Assembly (NCBI GenBank): GCA_033032175.1
Contig: CM065324.1
Coordinates: 1,860,001-1,924,000 of the forward strand
Reading direction: 5' to 3'
DNA from: Saturnia japonica
Lineage: Eukaryota > Arthropoda > Insecta > Lepidoptera > Saturniidae
Length of the DNA: 64,000 nucleotides
Shown: positions 61,701 to 64,000 of the stretch, piece after piece
Position numbering within the stretch: position 1 is the stretch's first letter
Layout of the letters: each line of letters begins with the position of its first letter
Program-made: the position numbers and the translations under genes
Notes under the pieces: model-generated
Seen by the model: only the letters and a program-made list of their open reading frames with translations
Told to the model about the DNA's origin: nothing
The model's database searches: none

Positions 61701-64000
61701 TTAGTATAGAATATAGATTATCCCGTTGTTTTTTTTTATTATGTGCTTACTATTTAGGGTTTTCAGAGGACTGTCAGGCTAAGATTAAATCGCATATAAT
61801 CTTCGTTACTGTACAGTAGTTGACGACGGACAAACCCTATTTACCAGCTCTATGAATAATTCATCGAGATACTTTTTGATTGATTTGAATCATTTGATAA
61901 GGTGTGATAAGATAAACACCGACGCTTCCTATAAAGCATTACGCCGATAAGCGAATTAATAGAGTCTGTTTTTTATCAGAATAAACATACACCAATCGAG
62001 ATGTTTGAACAATAACTTTATTGGCTCGCCATCGCGCATCGATTTTGCATAATGTTACAATAACCTTGACCTAAAAGGTGTGTTGTTATCGTAAAATTGT
62101 ATTGTCCTTCAGTGCTTTCCAATTAATACATATTTACTATTATGACTTACACGGAAATATTACTATGTTTGTTTATAACATACGCTATAATATTATTACA
62201 GCATAACGTAAATTGTAACCTTTTAACCGAATTAAAAAAAAGACAGAGGTCACTCAGTTCGAATGTATATTTATATATGTTTTTTTATGGATGTAAAGCT
62301 ATAACGTCTTTGTTTGAATAGGGGATACTTCAAAAGCGGTGCGTCCCATTTTAATTTCATTGGCATTGGCCCTTCAAATTCCAAGATATACCAGATAACT
62401 CTAAAAAATCATTGAAATTAATTTTCTTTTTCGTTAAAATGTGTCTTGTAAATTTAGTTGTGCTATTTACCTAATATATTTGCTAGACTTATTGTAAACA
62501 ATATCAACTTTTTATTCGCAAAATAATTTACACCCGAGACATTGATTTACTTTTCATTGCCTTTATATGACCTTTTGCGTATTAGCAATGATCCTACTAA
62601 TATATATAATAATATATTTGAAAGTTTTAATGTTTGGATGTTTGTTACTCAATCACGCTAAAACGGCTGAACGGATCTCAATGAAATTTGGCACACAGAT
62701 AGTCAATGACCTGGAATAACACATAGGCTACTTTTTATCCCGGTAAAAGTCATAGTTTATCCAGTGTTATCCTACAAATATAATAAATGGAAAGTTTCTA
62801 TGTTTGTTACTCAATCACGCAAAAACGGCGATTTATTTGGTTTCTCGTGTTCTGAGATCAGTCTGTGTAAATCCAATAATACGCAGACGAAGTCGCGGGT
62901 ACCAGCTAGTTAAAAATATTAACAACGAGTTATCTTTCAAGATAAATGGCAACTGAATTACAAGAGCAACGACCGTGGCGCGTCCGCTCTCTACAACATA
63001 TCGACGCGTAATTGCCTTTTTCTTTATTTTTTTTAGATCTGACCACACCGCTAGCGTTAGGGGCCTTGAAGCCGCTGCGGCTTTTACACCTTCACCGAAC
63101 TTAGGAGCGAGTGCAGAGGGCACTCAGCCGCGAATTGCTTTGTTCTCTACTATCCGTCCATTTATACTCTTGCCTTTGGTAAATTAGAATCTACCCACTG
63201 AATCTTACATTAACTGATGAATATCATCATCATCATTTCAACCGGAATACGTCCACTACTACACATACGCGTCCCCCAAAGATCACCACAACGACCGGTC
63301 CTGTGCTACCCTCATCCAGCGGCTTCCTGCAGCCTTTACCAGGTCGTCGGTTCCCCTTTTAGTAGGTCTGCCCACGCTGCGTTTGCCGGTACTTGGCCGC
63401 CTCTCGAGAACTCTTCAGCCCCGTCAGCCCCATCAGTCCCATCGGCCATTCGTTCTACGAGCTACGTGGCCCACCCACTGACACTTAAGTATAGCTATTC
63501 TTATAGCCGGTTACTTTGGTGCTGCTGCGAATCACCTCATTTCTGATCCTGACGAATAATTCGGAAGTTGACAACTTTTGGAAAATTGTTTTAAACGCTT
63601 CATATATTCAAAATAATACCGATGAATATATTTTTTTATTTAAACAAAAAATATGCTACAAAAACGCGCCATTATGGTTCCGTGACGTCATCAATCATTT
63701 TTTTTGTATGATAACAGTGACAAGTGTGACAACTGAATGTTGACGTCACGTTTTCTAATCGGCGTTTCAAATCACGCGACTCACAGACAAAAATATACAA
63801 TTACTTTTTCCGGATTTGTATTGTTTTAGGCATTTTATCTATAGATTAATATTACTCAATAATTTACTTTAATTTTGAAACATATACGCAACTCGTGGGT
63901 TTTTCATAATATTGCATTTCAGTTTACGCTGTATTATTATGATTTATTTTTGCAGAAAATGTGCGGACAAGGAGTCGATTGAGACGGATTGTGGTGCAGT
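49772..64000 (+). CDS. 5' end of an unidentified gene, cut by the window edge
   Basis: Exon 1 is 49772-49842, coding MSVIDGAAVRDDGRDSPAST and a few more residues, ending in donor GTACGT. Exon 2 starts at 63956 after TTTTTGCAG and stays open to the window end (TKCADKESIETDCGA across the junction). Phase fits: AC|A makes Thr. The intron is about 14.1 kb. The product begins hydrophilic and acidic with no signal peptide, so it is probably intracellular. I do not recognise it. The CG-rich leader suggests a widely expressed or regulatory gene; that is inference. Extra small exons within the intron cannot be excluded. Confidence 0.55.
50565..50880 (-). pseudogene. LINE RT C-terminal fragment in the large intron
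   Basis: SRRLGILNRVRRFFMPGQLY and YKAQVQSCMEYCLHLWDGSA are the palm-thumb end of a Jockey/CR1-like RT. It is 5'- and 3'-truncated. Confidence 0.75.
51660..51845 (+). repeat. GACCACCGAGAGATC-type repeat, second long copy
   Basis: Matches 3385-3570 in the order GGTAAGCACAGTACAATCC, GACCACCGAGAGATC, GTCATGCCAGCCTGCATT, GCGAGTCACTATG. Confidence 0.55.
52213..52345 (+). repeat. second type of tRNA-derived SINE
   Basis: TGGCGCAGTGGGGC (A-box like, 52221 on) and GGTTCGACCC (B-box like, 52267-52276) at tRNA-like spacing, then a body ending TATGTATGTATATGAGTATA. It does not fold as a complete tRNA. Confidence 0.6.
54793..55016 (-). repeat. tRNA-derived SINE, copy D
   Basis: Inverse of the 40261 family: CATACCATCACGCCTGTATC, GGGTTAGGCAGAGG and GGGGGCGAGCCTATTG are kept. 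The tRNA head is partly lost near 55016. Confidence 0.7.
56008..56412. mobile_element. possible MITE with short inverted ends
   Basis: CCCCACTGACTTAGAG at the left and, read inward from the right, CCCACTGAACTAACAG. The GC-rich interior carries CAGTCGGCAGTCGGCAG and related CGACAG runs. No ORF; family unknown. Confidence 0.45.
57565..57815 (+). repeat. interspersed repeat also at 36835-37060
   Basis: Shared blocks: ATGTTTTTCGA, CGCTCTGTAGC, AAGCATACGAGG, TTAATTGTGG, and GCAGTCGGGTTTTTTG near the end. Confidence 0.55.
60572..60785 (-). repeat. Jockey-family 5'-truncated copy with tail
   Basis: T run at about 60578-60591 (the A-tail in inverse), then ACTATACTGTTAGGGGCCTT, GGCTTTTACAGCTTCACCG and TGGGGGCGAGCGC, diverged from the full element. 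Confidence 0.7.
61022..61710 (-). mobile_element. non-autonomous Helitron-like element, copy 2
   Basis: Starts TCTATACTAATATTATAAAC on the minus strand and ends GCGGGTTAGCTAGT. It is co-linear with 29216-29903 along its length, with small indels. It lies in the large intron. Confidence 0.7.
62593..62912 (+). mobile_element. short Helitron-like element, other subfamily
   Basis: Starts near TCCTACTAATATATATAATA and ends GTCGCGGGTACCAGCTAGT followed by T. The interior has GTTTGTTACTCAATCACGC twice (62640 and 62803), and a related piece is at 41040-41170. Confidence 0.55.
63010..63145 (-). repeat. Jockey-family 5'-truncated copy with tail
   Basis: A T-rich run is followed by GATCTGACCACACCGCTAGC, then GAAGCCGCTGCGGCTTTTAC and GAGGGCACTCAGCCGCGAA. 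This is close to 12979-13080 of the full element. Confidence 0.75.
63215..63480 (-). pseudogene. RTE-like LINE C-terminal fragment
   Basis: The minus strand reads VGRPTKRGTDDLVKAAGSRW, then AQDRSLW, ending in the ATGATGATGATG tail typical of these elements. Stops are present upstream. Confidence 0.75.
63560..63915. repeat. second copy of the 3060-3382 MITE-like element
   Basis: Shared blocks: GAAGTTGACAACTT, CATTATGGTTCCGTGACGTC, CGTTTTCTAATCGGCGTTTC, ACTCACAGACAAAAA. The inverted ends are more worn. It lies just before the exon at 63956. Confidence 0.55.

Noticed and set aside
1..64000. CRISPR array, operon or bacterial insertion sequence
   Set aside because: No regularly spaced direct repeats and no bacterial-type gene clusters; splice sites and insect transposons show nuclear insect DNA.

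Overview
The window looks like lepidopteran (moth or butterfly) nuclear DNA. It is AT-rich and intron-rich, and it carries the usual lepidopteran repeat load: Jockey, R1-clade and RTE-like LINE pieces, tRNA-derived SINEs, Helitron-like elements ending in CTAGT, mariners, and a hAT element. No bacterial-style gene organisation, CRISPR array or rRNA was seen. Species cannot be named from the sequence alone.

The host-gene content is a tandem cluster of three paralogous secreted S1A serine proteases on the + strand (here SP1, SP2, SP3), plus the 5' end of an unrelated gene. I assembled the exons by hand from splice sites. Each protease has eight coding exons with the same intron phases (0,1,2,1,1,0,1). 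Every model is an exact multiple of three with no internal stop: SP1 229-9290 (309 aa), SP2 26460-33712 (324 aa), SP3 38819-47342 (311 aa). SP2 and SP3 keep His/Asp/Ser and have Ser at the specificity-pocket position (residue 189 in chymotrypsin numbering), so they are chymotrypsin-like. SP1 has Arg in place of the catalytic His and GDSGVP in place of GDSGGP, and is predicted to be an inactive homologue. SP2 ends in 13 Pro-Glu repeats; SP3 has a shorter acidic tail.

The 17 kb between SP1 and SP2 is a transposon graveyard. It holds a non-autonomous hAT with a perfect 8-bp target duplication (11097-12051), a probable LTR-element end, and inside that a full-length Jockey-clade LINE on the minus strand with both ORFs open and a ~50-nt A-tail (12928-18894). 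Next comes a mariner split by a truncated R1-clade LINE (19106-22022), then a Tc1/mariner-type element with a different mariner nested in it (22928-24555), and an RTE-like LINE fragment. Six or more short relics of the same Jockey family are scattered through the window.

After SP3, a CG-rich region at about 49560-49771 leads into a short first coding exon (49772-49842). It joins in frame to an exon at the right edge (63956-64000) across a ~14.1 kb intron. The intron holds only repeats that I can recognise, and the gene is cut by the window end and not identified.

No wholly new biological system is evident. The most notable points are the dead protease paralogue, the Pro-Glu tail, the apparently intact Jockey copy inserted in the loop of a small palindrome, the nested transposons, a 170-bp near-perfect hairpin in an SP3 intron, and a five-unit decayed tandem repeat between SP2 and SP3.
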